This document shows positions 7,329 through 16,893 of a stretch of DNA of 64,000 bases, in pieces. Position 1 is the stretch's first letter. Each line of letters begins with the position of its first letter. Below the pieces are notes generated by a model, which saw nothing but the letters and a program-made list of their open reading frames with translations, did no database searches and was not told the DNA's origin. The position numbers and the translations under genes were made by a program. Origin of the DNA: Gemella massiliensis (GTDB lineage Bacteria; Bacillota; Bacilli; Staphylococcales; Gemellaceae); NCBI RefSeq assembly GCF_900120125.1, contig NZ_LT635546.1, positions 361,228 through 425,227 of the forward strand, given 5' to 3'.

Positions 7329-9176
7329 TTGAAAAATAATAATTTTTGTATTGTGGATATAGAATTAACGGAAGAAAAAGAAATAATTCAATTAGCTGCA
7401 GTAAAACTGGATAGTAATTTTTTTGAAGTTGATAGTATGAACTATTATATAAAACCTGAAACAGGGTTATCCAATTTTGTTGTAGAATTTACAGGAATTA
7501 CTGATAAACAACTTAGTAATAAACCGAAATTCTCTGATATTTCAAATAAAATATATAATTTTATAAAAGATTCTATTTTAATTTGTCATGGTTTAGATTC
7601 CGATTATGGAATTTTATATAAGCATTTTATTAAAAACGGAATATATTATAAACCACCTAAAATGTTTGATACTGTTAAATTGTCACAATTATTCTTCCCA
7701 ATGGAAAGTAGTTATAGATTATCCGATTTAGCTAATTCATTAAATCTTTATAATGGAAATAATTATCACAATGCAAAGACGGATGTTATAGTCACATCTA
7801 ATTTATTAAAAAAAATAACAAAAAAAATATCTTCTCTTGAACAAGAAAATTATAATAAAATATTAAAAATATTAACAGCTGTTAAATCCGATATTATTTG
7901 GTTTATGAAATTTAGTAGAACAAAAAGAAAATTTGTGAAAAATAATATAGGGTATATTTTTTATGCCGGAGTAAAATTTAAAAAAATATATTATTCAAAT
8001 AAAAATAAAAATGTATCAGGAAAAATATTTTTTTCTGCAATTCCTGAAGAAGAATATGCTAAAATGTTTAAAATAAGAAACTATGAAATATTAAAAAATA
8101 AAAGTTCTTATGTTCCGCTTAATATATTTTCGCTCTTACCCAAGAAAAAAGATAATAATTTAGTCAATCTTAGAATAAAGTTAATTGTTTGGATATTGGA
8201 AACAAGTACGGGCGATTTTTCGGAATTAAATCTTTTAAATTCTGAAAAAGTATTTTTAGATGAAATTATGGATTACTTATCAAATAGCCATAAGTCTTAT
8301 TATTTTGATATAAGAAATAAAAAAGCACAGATGAGCAAAAATATTATTACAAATTATTCTAATATTTCAAATATTATTAAAAATATATATTTTAAAAATT
8401 ATAAGTTAATATTTGAAAATGCCAATGTACTGGGAAGAGAATTAAATTCTAAAAATATAAATTTCTATTTTTATAAAAATGTTATAACAGAGTTAAATAT
8501 TGCTATATCGCAAAATCCCAGCAATAAAAATTTAAAAAATATTCGTGATAATCTGGATAGTTTGGTTAAATTTTTAAATGAAATGTATATTTCCGAAAGT
8601 TTGTTTTTATATAACGATAGTATTTATTTTATTAAGCAGGATATAGGGATACTTAAAGATGAGGTAAGTAATAGTAAGTTGAAAATTCCTATAACCAAAA
8701 GTTTTATTTTAAATTTGGATAAGGCAATAATAAATGAAAAAAATAGTTTTAAATTTGATAATTTTACCCAAGAGAACAGCTTGTACTTAAAGATTGTTAA
8801 TGACAAAAATATAAAATATATAGTTAATTCTATTCATACAAAAAAATATTATTATTTAAATGTAAAAAACAGATTGAATATTAGTTACGTTTCCGATAAA
8901 AATGAGATATTGTTTAATAAAATACAAGGCAGAATTTTATATATTTTTGAAAGTAATAAATACCGTGACTTATATTTTAGTGAACGTGATAAAAAATCTT
9001 ATATAAAATATATTAATTTTTCGTCAACAGATAATTTTAGAGACTTATATATTGATCTAAATAAAAATAATCGTTTAATGTATGTTTGCTATGCTACTAA
9101 AGATATTTTAGAATATAATTGTTATTTAAAAAATATCTTTGATTCTATAGTTGTTTTAAAAAATTTAGAATATTAA
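7329..9176 (+). CDS. DinG homologue with intact exonuclease but degenerate helicase region
   Basis: Residues 1-165 form a DEDDh 3'-5' exonuclease like DNA polymerase III epsilon: D10 and E12 (VDIEL), D92, and H147/D152 (HNAKTD). The rest can be matched by eye to DinG: RIKLIVWILETSTGDFSELN (about 282-301) and KKAQMSKNIITNYSNI correspond to conserved DinG segments. However, no Walker A is present, the place of the DEAH box reads ENAN (8415-8426), and the Q-x-x-GR-x-IR motif near the C-terminus is missing. Length is 615 against about 900 for Bacillus DinG. It sits where dinG sits in Bacilli, upstream of asnS-dnaD-nth. Start: a GTG at 7320 lies inside the Shine-Dalgarno (GAGAGGTG), so TTG 7329 is preferred. 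The frame is uninterrupted for 1.8 kb, so it looks maintained rather than decayed. Confidence 0.8.
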   Translation: MKNNNFCIVDIELTEEKEIIQLAAVKLDSNFFEVDSMNYYIKPETGLSNFVVEFTGITDKQLSNKPKFSDISNKIYNFIKDSILICHGLDSDYGILYKHFIKNGIYYKPPKMFDTVKLSQLFFPMESSYRLSDLANSLNLYNGNNYHNAKTDVIVTSNLLKKITKKISSLEQENYNKILKILTAVKSDIIWFMKFSRTKRKFVKNNIGYIFYAGVKFKKIYYSNKNKNVSGKIFFSAIPEEEYAKMFKIRNYEILKNKSSYVPLNIFSLLPKKKDNNLVNLRIKLIVWILETSTGDFSELNLLNSEKVFLDEIMDYLSNSHKSYYFDIRNKKAQMSKNIITNYSNISNIIKNIYFKNYKLIFENANVLGRELNSKNINFYFYKNVITELNIAISQNPSNKNLKNIRDNLDSLVKFLNEMYISESLFLYNDSIYFIKQDIGILKDEVSNSKLKIPITKSFILNLDKAIINEKNSFKFDNFTQENSLYLKIVNDKNIKYIVNSIHTKKYYYLNVKNRLNISYVSDKNEILFNKIQGRILYIFESNKYRDLYFSERDKKSYIKYINFSSTDNFRDLYIDLNKNNRLMYVCYATKDILEYNCYLKNIFDSIVVLKNLEY

Positions 9177-9245
9177 GTATTATATAAATATAGAAGCATT
9201 TTGATTTGATATTATTCCGTTATTATTTAAAAAAATATTATTTTA

Positions 9246-9254
9246 TGTTATAAT
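9246..9254 (+). promoter_or_regulatory. Extended -10 promoter for asnS
   Basis: TGTTATAAT, an extended -10 element, lies 65 bases before the asnS start. No convincing -35 box is seen 17 bases upstream, which is tolerable with a TG extension. The 142-base gap is too short for a T-box and shows none of its conserved sequence. Confidence 0.45.
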
Positions 9255-9318
9255 TTTATTAGTTTTTATAATTAAAGATTGAAATATTTAAAAGTAATTT
9301 TTTAAGGAGGAGTTTAGT

Positions 9319-10605
9319 TTGAACATCAATAATTTAAAGGAAAAACTAGGTCAAAAAGTAACGATTGGTGCTTGGATTTCCAACAAAAGAAGTAGTGGAA
9401 AGATAGCATTTTTACAATTACGCTATGGTGCCGGATTTATTCAAGCTGTTGCATTAAAAGAGAGTTTAGGAGAAGAACGTTATCAACAATTACGTCATTT
9501 GCCTCAAGAATCTTCATTGAAAGTAACAGGATTAATTAAAGAAAATAATAGAGAGTTATCCGGTATTGAGTTGGAAATTGAAGATTTTACAATTATTTCG
9601 GAAGCAATTGATTATCCAATTACGCCAAAAGAACATGGAGTAGAGTTTTTAGCAGATAATCGTCATATTTGGATACGTTCTAAAAAACAACATGCTATTT
9701 TAATCGTTCGTAATCAAATTATCAAATCAACTTATGATTTCTTTGAAAAAGAAGGATTTTTAAAAACTGATCCTCCAATTTTAACTTCATCTGCTCCTGA
9801 GGGAACTACCGAATTATTTAATACAAAGTATTTTGACGAAGAAGCCTATCTTTCTCAGTCCGGTCAATTATATTTAGAAGCTACTGCTATGGCATTCGGT
9901 AAAGTATTTTCATTTGGGCCGACGTTCAGAGCGGAAAAATCTAAAACACGTCGTCATTTAATTGAATTTTGGATGATTGAAGCAGAAATGGCATTTTGTA
10001 ATCATAATGAAAGTTTAACATTACAAGAGGCTTACGTTAATCATTTAATTGCTGATGTTATTGAAAAATGCCCTGAACAACTAAAAATTCTTGGGCGTGA
10101 TTTAGAAACTTTAAACAATGCTCGTGGTGAATTTCCTCGTATTAAATATAAAGATGCTATTAAGTTGTTAAAAGATAATGGTTTTGATGATATTGAATAC
10201 GGTGACGATTTCGGTTCTCCACACGAAACATTTATAGCAAACAGTTATAATAAACCTGTATTTATTACTAATTGGCCAATAGACATTAAACCTTTCTATA
10301 TGATAGAAGATCCTGCTGGCCCGGGGACAGTATTATGTGCTGATCTTATTGCACCTGAGGGCTATGGAGAAATCATTGGTGGTTCGCAACGTATTGATGA
10401 TTATGATAAATTGCTGGAAAATATCAAAAAGCATGATTTAAACTTGGATGCTTACGGTTGGTATTTGGATCTTAGAAAATATGGTTCTGTTGAACATTCA
10501 GGTTTTGGTCTTGGATTGGAAAGAACTGTGGCATGGATTACAGGAAATGGTCATGTTCGTGAAACTATCCCATTCCCACGTCTATTAAATAGACTTACAC
10601 CTTAA
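9319..10605 (+). CDS. asnS: Asparaginyl-tRNA synthetase
   Basis: Charges tRNA-Asn. The 428 residues comprise an N-terminal OB-fold anticodon-binding domain (about 1-110, with [20 protein letters not shown]) and a class IIb catalytic core. Motif 2 is [19 protein letters not shown] and motif 3 is [13 protein letters not shown] near the C-terminus. [12 protein letters not shown] is typical of AsnRS. The start codon is TTG, decided by a strong AAGGAGG 8 bases upstream (9304-9310). dnaD begins 2 bases after its stop, as in other Bacilli. Confidence 0.95.
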   Translation: MNINNLKEKLGQKVTIGAWISNKRSSGKIAFLQLRYGAGFIQAVALKESLGEERYQQLRHLPQESSLKVTGLIKENNRELSGIELEIEDFTIISEAIDYPITPKEHGVEFLADNRHIWIRSKKQHAILIVRNQIIKSTYDFFEKEGFLKTDPPILTSSAPEGTTELFNTKYFDEEAYLSQSGQLYLEATAMAFGKVFSFGPTFRAEKSKTRRHLIEFWMIEAEMAFCNHNESLTLQEAYVNHLIADVIEKCPEQLKILGRDLETLNNARGEFPRIKYKDAIKLLKDNGFDDIEYGDDFGSPHETFIANSYNKPVFITNWPIDIKPFYMIEDPAGPGTVLCADLIAPEGYGEIIGGSQRIDDYDKLLENIKKHDLNLDAYGWYLDLRKYGSVEHSGFGLGLERTVAWITGNGHVRETIPFPRLLNRLTP

Positions 10606-10607
10606 TT

Positions 10608-11135
10608 ATGCTAAATGTTAACACTAATGGACTATTAGTTGATGCTGAATTTTTAATGAATTACAAAAATTATAATTTATCTGGAGAGGAAGCAATTTTT
10701 CTTCTTCAGATAAATTACTTAACAGAGCAAGGGGAGAAAATATTTTCTGTAAATTCATTTTCAGTAGCACTAAATATGCCTGAAAAAGATATATTTTCTA
10801 TGTTGGACAGTTTACTTAGAAAAAGAGTTATTAAATTAGCAAAAAATAATAGAATTAGTTTTATTATTTTTAATACTGAAGATAATTTTTATACTCTAAA
10901 AGAATTACTAAAATTAGTTGAGAGTATGGTTTCAAGAATGTTGACTTCGAGAGAAATTGATATTATTTCATCTTGGATTGACAGAAAATTTTTAAAAAGT
11001 GAAATAGATGAAGCCCTAAACATTTCAAAAAATATTAATTATGTAAATGGAATTTTAAATAATAAAATTAACAATGATATGATAAATTCGGAAGAAAGCG
11101 AGAATATTTTGGGATATGACTGGCTTAACAAATAA
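10608..11135 (+). CDS. dnaD: DnaD-family replication initiation protein
   Basis: DnaD helps load the replicative helicase at oriC and at restart sites. The 175 residues include an N-terminal winged-helix part (about 1-95, LLQINYLTEQGEKIFSVNSF) and a shortened C-terminal DnaB_2 domain (about 115-165). The family YxxxILxxW motif reads YVNGILNNK, so the tryptophan is missing. At 175 residues it is well short of Bacillus subtilis DnaD (232); the basic C-terminal tail is absent. It starts 2 bases after asnS without a visible Shine-Dalgarno sequence, so translation is probably coupled. Identity rests on weak sequence similarity plus the conserved asnS-dnaD-nth order. Confidence 0.8.
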   Translation: MLNVNTNGLLVDAEFLMNYKNYNLSGEEAIFLLQINYLTEQGEKIFSVNSFSVALNMPEKDIFSMLDSLLRKRVIKLAKNNRISFIIFNTEDNFYTLKELLKLVESMVSRMLTSREIDIISSWIDRKFLKSEIDEALNISKNINYVNGILNNKINNDMINSEESENILGYDWLNK

Positions 11136-11757
11136 AAAATTGAATGAAAAAGCTAAAAAAGTAAGTAAATATCTTGATAGAGTTTTTCCAAATGTTGAAT
11201 GTGAGCTTAATTTTTCTAATAATCTTGAATTAATTATTGCTGTATTATTATCGGCACAGTGTAAAGATGAGTACGTTAACCGTGCTACTGTTGGTTTATT
11301 TGAAAAATATAAAACTATTGATGATTATGCTGATTCCAAAGTTAATGATATAGAAAAATTAATTAAAAGTCTAGGATTATATAAGGCAAAATCAAAAAAC
11401 ATCGTGGGTATGGCAAATATGTTAAGGGATGTTTATGATTACAAAATACCACAAACACGTGAAGAGCTTATAAAGTTACCCGGTGTTGGTAGAAAAACAG
11501 CAAATGTTGTCCTTTCTGTTGGATTTGGGATACCGGCTATTGCTGTTGATACGCACGTAGAACGTGTTACAAAATTGATGGGGCTTGTTGATATGAATGC
11601 TACACCGCTGGAAGTAGAAAAGAAATTAATGGAGATATTTCCTATGAAAGATTGGGGGAAAATTCATCATCAGCTTATACATTTAGGTAGATATAAATTA
11701 CCTGCACGTGGTGAAAAAGACACAGATCCCGAGTTGGAAAGATTATTAATTGAATAA
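11116..11757 (+). CDS. nth: Endonuclease III lacking the Fe-S cluster
   Basis: Base-excision-repair glycosylase/AP lyase for oxidised pyrimidines. The 213 residues hold the helix-hairpin-helix LPGVGRKTANVV with the catalytic lysine K127 and the catalytic aspartate D145 in VDTHVERV, both intact. The usual C-terminal cluster loop (C-x6-C-x2-C-x5-C) is absent: the chain ends GRYKLPARGEKDTDPELERL and has no cysteine after position 49. The gene overlaps the end of dnaD by 20 bases. It is probably functional, since the catalytic residues are retained and cluster-free family members are known. Confidence 0.92.
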   Translation: MTGLTNKKLNEKAKKVSKYLDRVFPNVECELNFSNNLELIIAVLLSAQCKDEYVNRATVGLFEKYKTIDDYADSKVNDIEKLIKSLGLYKAKSKNIVGMANMLRDVYDYKIPQTREELIKLPGVGRKTANVVLSVGFGIPAIAVDTHVERVTKLMGLVDMNATPLEVEKKLMEIFPMKDWGKIHHQLIHLGRYKLPARGEKDTDPELERLLIE

Positions 11758-11776
11758 TTTGTAAGGAGAGTTCGAT

Positions 11777-12229
11777 ATGGTATATATTATTATTTTTTCA
11801 ATAATTTTTATTTTTTTAGATCAGCTTAGTAAATATTTTATTCTTAATGATATGAATTTAGGAGATAGTAAAGAAATCATAACTAACTTTTTTAATATTA
11901 CTTCTCATAGAAATCGTGGAGCAGCTTGGGGAATACTTCAAGACAGCAGGTACTTTTTTATAGTAACAACACTTATATTTTTAATTATTCTTTTTTATTA
12001 TATTTATAAACAAAGAGAAAAAATTACTAAATTTGATATTCTTACTTTTTCGCTGATTGTAGGTGGTGCAATTGGTAATTTTATTGATAGAATAATACGT
12101 CATGAAGTTGTTGACTTTTTAGATTTTGAATTATTCGGATATAATTTTCCAATTTTTAACCTTGCCGATACATTTATTTGTGTAGGGGTATTGTTTTTAC
12201 TTGTAAAAATATATAAAGAAGAAAATTAA
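11777..12229 (+). CDS. lspA: Lipoprotein signal peptidase II
   Basis: Membrane aspartyl protease that cleaves prolipoprotein signal peptides after lipidation. The 150 residues contain four transmembrane segments. Signatures are DQLSKYF (15-21), NRGAAWGI (46-53), the first catalytic aspartate in VVDFLDF (D113) and the second in FNLADTFI (D131). The ATG has AAGGAGAG upstream. In many Bacilli lspA is followed by an rluD-type gene; here it is followed by a terminator. Confidence 0.95.
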   Translation: MVYIIIFSIIFIFLDQLSKYFILNDMNLGDSKEIITNFFNITSHRNRGAAWGILQDSRYFFIVTTLIFLIILFYYIYKQREKITKFDILTFSLIVGGAIGNFIDRIIRHEVVDFLDFELFGYNFPIFNLADTFICVGVLFLLVKIYKEEN

Positions 12230-12240
12230 TAAAATATGAT

Positions 12241-12282
12241 AAAACAGTAAGGTAATAAAATTTTATTATCTTACTGCTTTTT
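12241..12282 (+). terminator. Rho-independent terminator after lspA
   Basis: A 16-bp, nearly loopless palindrome from CAGTAAG at 12245 to CTTACTG ending at 12276, with one G-T wobble, followed by CTTTTTT. It ends the cca-to-lspA stretch. Confidence 0.85.
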
Positions 12283-12360
12283 GATAACATAAAATATTTT
12301 GTGTAGATAAAATATTTAAAAGAAAATAAATTTATTATTATTCTTTTACTTGTAAAGTAT

Positions 12361-12389
12361 TTGAATTAAAAGTATAACATTGTTATAAT
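12361..12389 (+). promoter_or_regulatory. Sigma-A promoter for the CPBP-MFS pair
   Basis: TTGAAT (12361-12366), 17 bases, TATAAT (12384-12389) with a TG extension. It lies 31 bases before the ATG at 12421, with GGAGG between. Confidence 0.65.
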
Positions 12390-12420
12390 TGATATTATAG
12401 TTTTTATTTATGGAGGTAAT

Positions 12421-13116
12421 ATGAGAATTTCGTTTAAAAGAGGTAATATTAAATATTTATTAATTAGCGGTTTAATTTATTTTATGGCTGTATTTGTAAT
12501 ACCGAGTATTTTACCGACATCAATAAATGTTTACACAAGATTAAATATTGTTCTGGCTTTATCAATAGCTGCAACTATAATTTTAGGAATGTATAGCCGA
12601 AAAATAACGAACGACATAGAACATGATGGAAAAAGGTATAATTTTTTAATACTTTTTACAATAGGACTTATAGGGTTTATGGCAATGATGTTTTTACAGG
12701 GAGCTGTTAATTATATCTTGCAATATTTAGCGAAATTTTTTGAATTCCAGACTACAAGCAAAAATACCAGTCATGTAGTAGAAATTATAAAACGTATGCC
12801 AATTTTCGTGTTATATGTAACTGTATTAGGACCTATTATGGAAGAATTATTTTTTAGAAAAGCTGTTTTTGGATATTTTTATGATATTTTTCTTGGAAGT
12901 AAATCATGGATAAGATTTACTATACCTGCAGTAATAACAGGAGTAGTGTTCGCTTTACCGCACGACGGGTTTTCTCCGCTTATGTTAATTTATATCGTTA
13001 TGTCAATAGTATTTAGTTATTTATATACTTTAACAAAAAGTATTATTACTCCAATGGTTGCTCATATATTTATGAATATTTTAGTTGTTGTTGTTCAAAT
13101 ATTTTTAGGTGCATAG
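12421..13116 (+). CDS. CPBP-family intramembrane metalloprotease
   Basis: Member of the CAAX protease/bacteriocin-processing (Abi) family: 231 residues, mostly membrane helices. The conserved motifs are all present: E141 and E142 with R146 in the EExxxR motif (MEELFFRK), H181 in FALPHDGFSP, and H215/N219 in HIFMN. Such proteins act in prenyl-protein processing, bacteriocin self-immunity or control of sigma pathways; nothing nearby picks one. It shares a promoter and an 11-base gap with the MFS transporter that follows. Confidence 0.88.
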   Translation: MRISFKRGNIKYLLISGLIYFMAVFVIPSILPTSINVYTRLNIVLALSIAATIILGMYSRKITNDIEHDGKRYNFLILFTIGLIGFMAMMFLQGAVNYILQYLAKFFEFQTTSKNTSHVVEIIKRMPIFVLYVTVLGPIMEELFFRKAVFGYFYDIFLGSKSWIRFTIPAVITGVVFALPHDGFSPLMLIYIVMSIVFSYLYTLTKSIITPMVAHIFMNILVVVVQIFLGA

Positions 13117-13127
13117 AGGAGAGAAAT

Positions 13128-14273
13128 ATGTCATCAAAAACATGGTTATCCACAAATTATTTTTTACAATTTGCAGTAAATGGTGTATTTTTACCGTTTT
13201 GGATACTTTATTTAACGAGTGTAAAAAATATAACAGTTTTAGAGGCAAGTTCAATATTTTCAATGTTATATTTTGCCAGATTTCTTAGTGGTATTTTTGT
13301 AAGTCCCTATTTAGTAAAAAAATATAGTTTAGGTTTAACGTTGAAAATATCGGTTGCTGTGGGACTTGTACTTGCAATAAGTTATGGTTTTACAAATGAA
13401 AAAAGTATTTTAACTATAATAACATTTTTATTTGGAATGATTTATTTCACAGTATCACCATTGGTGGAAAGTCTTGCGTCACTATTTTTAAAAGAGGAAA
13501 ATATTGATTATGGTAAGGTTAGAACATATGGTTCTGTCAGTTTCACCTTGGTTGGAATATTAATTGGTGGTGTTATTGGTTATGTTGGTAACAATGCGCT
13601 ATACTATATTTTAGTATTTTTGGTATTGATATATTTGATTTTTATGTTTTTGCCACAACCAAAATTAGTAAGTAATCTTAAAGTAGAAAAGGAAGAAAAA
13701 AGAGAACAATTATATTCATGGGTAATAAAAGATAAAAATGCCTTATTTTTAATTATATCAATTTTTTTATATCAACTAGCTCATACAGCTTATAATAATT
13801 ATAATGCTATTTATTTAGAAAGTATGAATATATCTGCGAAATGGTTATCAGGAATAATCTTGAATATTTCTGTGATAGCTGAAATATTATTTTTTATTTT
13901 TTCAAAAAATATAATTAGTAAAGTAAAACCAACACATCTTTTTATTTTATCCGGAGTTGGTGGTGTAATACGTTGGGCAGTGTTGGGAACTTTTCATAAT
14001 ATTTATGTTTTTATTTCAATGCAATGTTTTCATGCAATAACATTTGCAATGTCACATATTGCTTTTATTTTGATTTTAAATAAAGGATTTAGCACAAAAA
14101 AAATTATTGATATGCAGAATTTATATATGGCTATAGGTTTTCAACTAAGCATGGCTGTAGGACTTTACCTTATGGGAGGATTATGGGATATTAGTACAAC
14201 ATATGTTTTTTATGCTTCGGCCGGAATAGCATTAGTTGGAACAATATTTGCAATGAAAATAAAAGAGAAGTAA
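13128..14273 (+). CDS. Major facilitator superfamily transporter
   Basis: An integral membrane protein of 381 residues with about 12 hydrophobic helices split by a charged loop near residues 185-200 (KVEKEEKREQ). The N-terminal pattern (YFLQFAVNGVFLPFWILYL) and the GKVRTYGSVSF segment after helix 4 resemble the LacY-like/nucleoside-permease group (MFS_1_like). The substrate cannot be told. The start ATG has GAGGAGAG directly upstream. It is second in an operon with the CPBP protease. Confidence 0.85.
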   Translation: MSSKTWLSTNYFLQFAVNGVFLPFWILYLTSVKNITVLEASSIFSMLYFARFLSGIFVSPYLVKKYSLGLTLKISVAVGLVLAISYGFTNEKSILTIITFLFGMIYFTVSPLVESLASLFLKEENIDYGKVRTYGSVSFTLVGILIGGVIGYVGNNALYYILVFLVLIYLIFMFLPQPKLVSNLKVEKEEKREQLYSWVIKDKNALFLIISIFLYQLAHTAYNNYNAIYLESMNISAKWLSGIILNISVIAEILFFIFSKNIISKVKPTHLFILSGVGGVIRWAVLGTFHNIYVFISMQCFHAITFAMSHIAFILILNKGFSTKKIIDMQNLYMAIGFQLSMAVGLYLMGGLWDISTTYVFYASAGIALVGTIFAMKIKEK

Positions 14274-14322
14274 AAAATAATTTTATCATATTATAAAATT
14301 TTAATACATAAATTAAGTTAGT

Positions 14323-14356
14323 AAAACCGAAAGACTATAGAAAGTCTTCCGGTTTT
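14323..14356. terminator. Bidirectional terminator between the MFS gene and recD2
   Basis: AAAACCG-x-AAGACT (from 14323) pairs with AGTCTT-x-CGGTTTT (ending 14356) around a short loop. The A run on one side and T run on the other let it work in both directions. Its right half lies inside the last codons of recD2 (stop at 14335-14337). Confidence 0.75.
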
Positions 14357-16662
14357 ATATCATTCATACCGATCATCGGGTCTATTATATTAATATTTTT
14401 AAAAGTTAGTATAGTATCCTCATTAAATTTATTATTAAATTCATTATCAGACGAATTATATCTAAAGAACCATTCTAAAGCTGTTTGTCGACTAATGGTA
14501 TTCGTCGGTTCTATAGATTTATAAAATACATTAGGATTTCCACAAAGAATTAATTTCTTTTTGGCACGGGTTACAGCAGTATATGTTAAATTTTTATTTA
14601 ACATAAAATTATAAGAATCTATAAAAGGTACTATTACATTATCAAATTCAGAACCTTGTGCCTTATGAATAGAAGAAGCATAAGCTAATGTTATTTGATT
14701 AAGTTCTTGTTTTTCATAGGTAACAAAATTTTCATCATAGTTGATTATAATTTTGAATTTTCCGTCTTCTTTTACTATATCATAGATATATCCAATATCA
14801 CCGTTAAAAATATTATCTTCCGGGCGATTAACAAGTTGCATAACTCTATCATCAATCTTGTAGATTAATTCTCCATATTCAATATAAACTTCATTTATAT
14901 TAAATATATTTTGGATAGTTTTATTAATTTCATTTATACCTACCATTCCTTTGTAAATAGGGGCAAGAATTTGTATTTTTTCTTTTCCGGATGTTTTTAA
15001 TAAGTTACTATAAGTTGTAACTATTACATCAAGAATCTCGTTTTTATTAGCCATTAGGAATTCTTTATCATCGAAATTTTCAAGTACATCAAATGGGATA
15101 TTATTTTTTATAGAATGGGATATATTTATAATACTAGAATTTTCACTTTGTCTGAAAATTCTATTCAATTTAACTGTTGATATTGTATTAGAGTTTATTA
15201 AATCGTTAAGAACATTACCGGGAGCGATTGAAGGAAGTTGATCATTATCTCCAACTAAAATAATTTTTGCATCAAAGTTGATTATTTTAAGAAGATTATA
15301 CATTAAAAAAACGTCAATCATACTGGCTTCATCAATAATAACAAGTTCAGATTTAATACTTTTATCGCTAATAAATTCTTCCATATTTTCATTTTCATTA
15401 GTCCAACCGATTGCTTTATGTATCGTTGAAGCGTAGAAACCGGTGCTTTCTGCCATTCGTTTAGCAGCCTTTCCGGTAGGTGCACAAAGGGTCAGAATAT
15501 TTTTATGTTCGTTTAATAGATCGCTAAGATCATAGTTTTTAATTTTTTGAAAAATTTTTATCACTGCAAGAATAATAGTTGTTTTTCCGGTACCGGGGCC
15601 TCCCGTTAAAATAGAAACATTGTTTAGGATAGAATTTTTTATTGCGGCAATTTGTACAATATCATATTTAATGTCTAATTCTTCTTCCACTTCTTCAATA
15701 TATGTTTCCAATAATTTATCATCTAAATTAATAGTGTTTTCTCGTTCTAAACGTTTTTCAATATCACTATAAATAGAATACTCTGAATAATATATTTCAG
15801 GTAAAAATATTTTATCATCAAGTTCAATAAGTTTTCCCAAATCAAGGGCATAGTTTAGAGAGTTTACAATATCTTCCTTAGCTAAAACTTCTTCACGTGA
15901 TGCATAAAGTGTATTAAAAGTGTTATAAAGCAAACTATTTTTCTTAATGTAAGTATTTCCGGTAGAAAAACAAAATGTGTTTATTGTATAAATAAAACCA
16001 TATAAAATACGCTCTTTATCATTAGCGGCTATCCCATTAATTTCGGCAATTTTATCAACAGTTTTAAAATTTATTCCTTTAATATCTCGAATAAGAGAAT
16101 ATGGTGTTTCGGTTATAGTTTTTATTGTATTATGTTTATAAAAATTATAGATTTTTAAAATTAAATTATTACTAAGATTATATTCATTAAGTTTTAAAAT
16201 AACATCTTGTGTTTGTTTATTAGTGATAATAGTAGAATAGATAATATCTTTTCGTTGTTTAGTGATACCCTTAATGTTATATAAAGAATCTTTATCATTA
16301 TAAATTTTGTCAAGTGCTTCAATACCGAGAGTATCAACAATATGTTCAGCAGTTTTTCTCCCGATACCTTGAAAAATAGAGCTTGATAAATAAGAAATTA
16401 TAGCTTCTTTATCTTTTTCAATAATGGGCTCGGCAACTATAGCGCTAAGTTGTTTACCATATTTTCGGTGTTCAATAATTTCTCCTTTAAACATATAAAG
16501 CACTTCATTTTCAAATTTAACATCGGGGAAAGTCCCAACAACACTGAAATAATCCCCATTAATAAAATCGTAATTATCATTTAAAAATATAGAAAGAATG
16601 TAATAATTGTTTTCTTTGTTATGGAAAATTATTTTATTTAAAAATCCTTCAACAGTTTTCAT
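14335..16662 (-). CDS. recD2: RecD2-type ATP-dependent DNA helicase
   Basis: Superfamily 1B 5'-3' helicase of the RecD2 class, which acts in repair without RecBC. The 775 residues run: an N-terminal OB-like region, a helix-hairpin-helix domain (about 95-210), then the helicase core. The motifs are complete: Walker A GGPGTGKTT (354-362), APTGKAAKRM, DEASMID, VGDNDQLPS, LNRIFRQ, SIHKAQGSEF and YTAVTRAKKKL. Length is typical of the family. On the minus strand AGGAGTTAGATA precedes the ATG. It is divergent from the LysR gene and convergent with the MFS gene. Confidence 0.94.
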   Translation of the reverse strand: MKTVEGFLNKIIFHNKENNYYILSIFLNDNYDFINGDYFSVVGTFPDVKFENEVLYMFKGEIIEHRKYGKQLSAIVAEPIIEKDKEAIISYLSSSIFQGIGRKTAEHIVDTLGIEALDKIYNDKDSLYNIKGITKQRKDIIYSTIITNKQTQDVILKLNEYNLSNNLILKIYNFYKHNTIKTITETPYSLIRDIKGINFKTVDKIAEINGIAANDKERILYGFIYTINTFCFSTGNTYIKKNSLLYNTFNTLYASREEVLAKEDIVNSLNYALDLGKLIELDDKIFLPEIYYSEYSIYSDIEKRLERENTINLDDKLLETYIEEVEEELDIKYDIVQIAAIKNSILNNVSILTGGPGTGKTTIILAVIKIFQKIKNYDLSDLLNEHKNILTLCAPTGKAAKRMAESTGFYASTIHKAIGWTNENENMEEFISDKSIKSELVIIDEASMIDVFLMYNLLKIINFDAKIILVGDNDQLPSIAPGNVLNDLINSNTISTVKLNRIFRQSENSSIINISHSIKNNIPFDVLENFDDKEFLMANKNEILDVIVTTYSNLLKTSGKEKIQILAPIYKGMVGINEINKTIQNIFNINEVYIEYGELIYKIDDRVMQLVNRPEDNIFNGDIGYIYDIVKEDGKFKIIINYDENFVTYEKQELNQITLAYASSIHKAQGSEFDNVIVPFIDSYNFMLNKNLTYTAVTRAKKKLILCGNPNVFYKSIEPTNTISRQTALEWFFRYNSSDNEFNNKFNEDTILTFKNINIIDPMIGMNDIKPEDFL

Positions 16663-16893
16663 TATCTAACTCCTAATAAACTAAGTAATAACACTATAAT
16701 AATACATAATAGACAAAAAGTCTATAAATAGCTAATAATGATAGTTGTAATTTTAATAGATATATTAAATTAAAGTATAAAAGGTAAAATATTAAAAGTA
16801 GTATGCAAAAAATGACATATAAAATTTTAAATTATATTAATAATATTGTAAGTATAGTTTAATGCTAAAACTAGTGGCGTATAAAAATATAAT

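Noticed and set aside
9177-9318. T-box leader upstream of asnS
   Set aside because: Only 142 bases, and neither the T-box core sequence nor a terminator/antiterminator pair is present.
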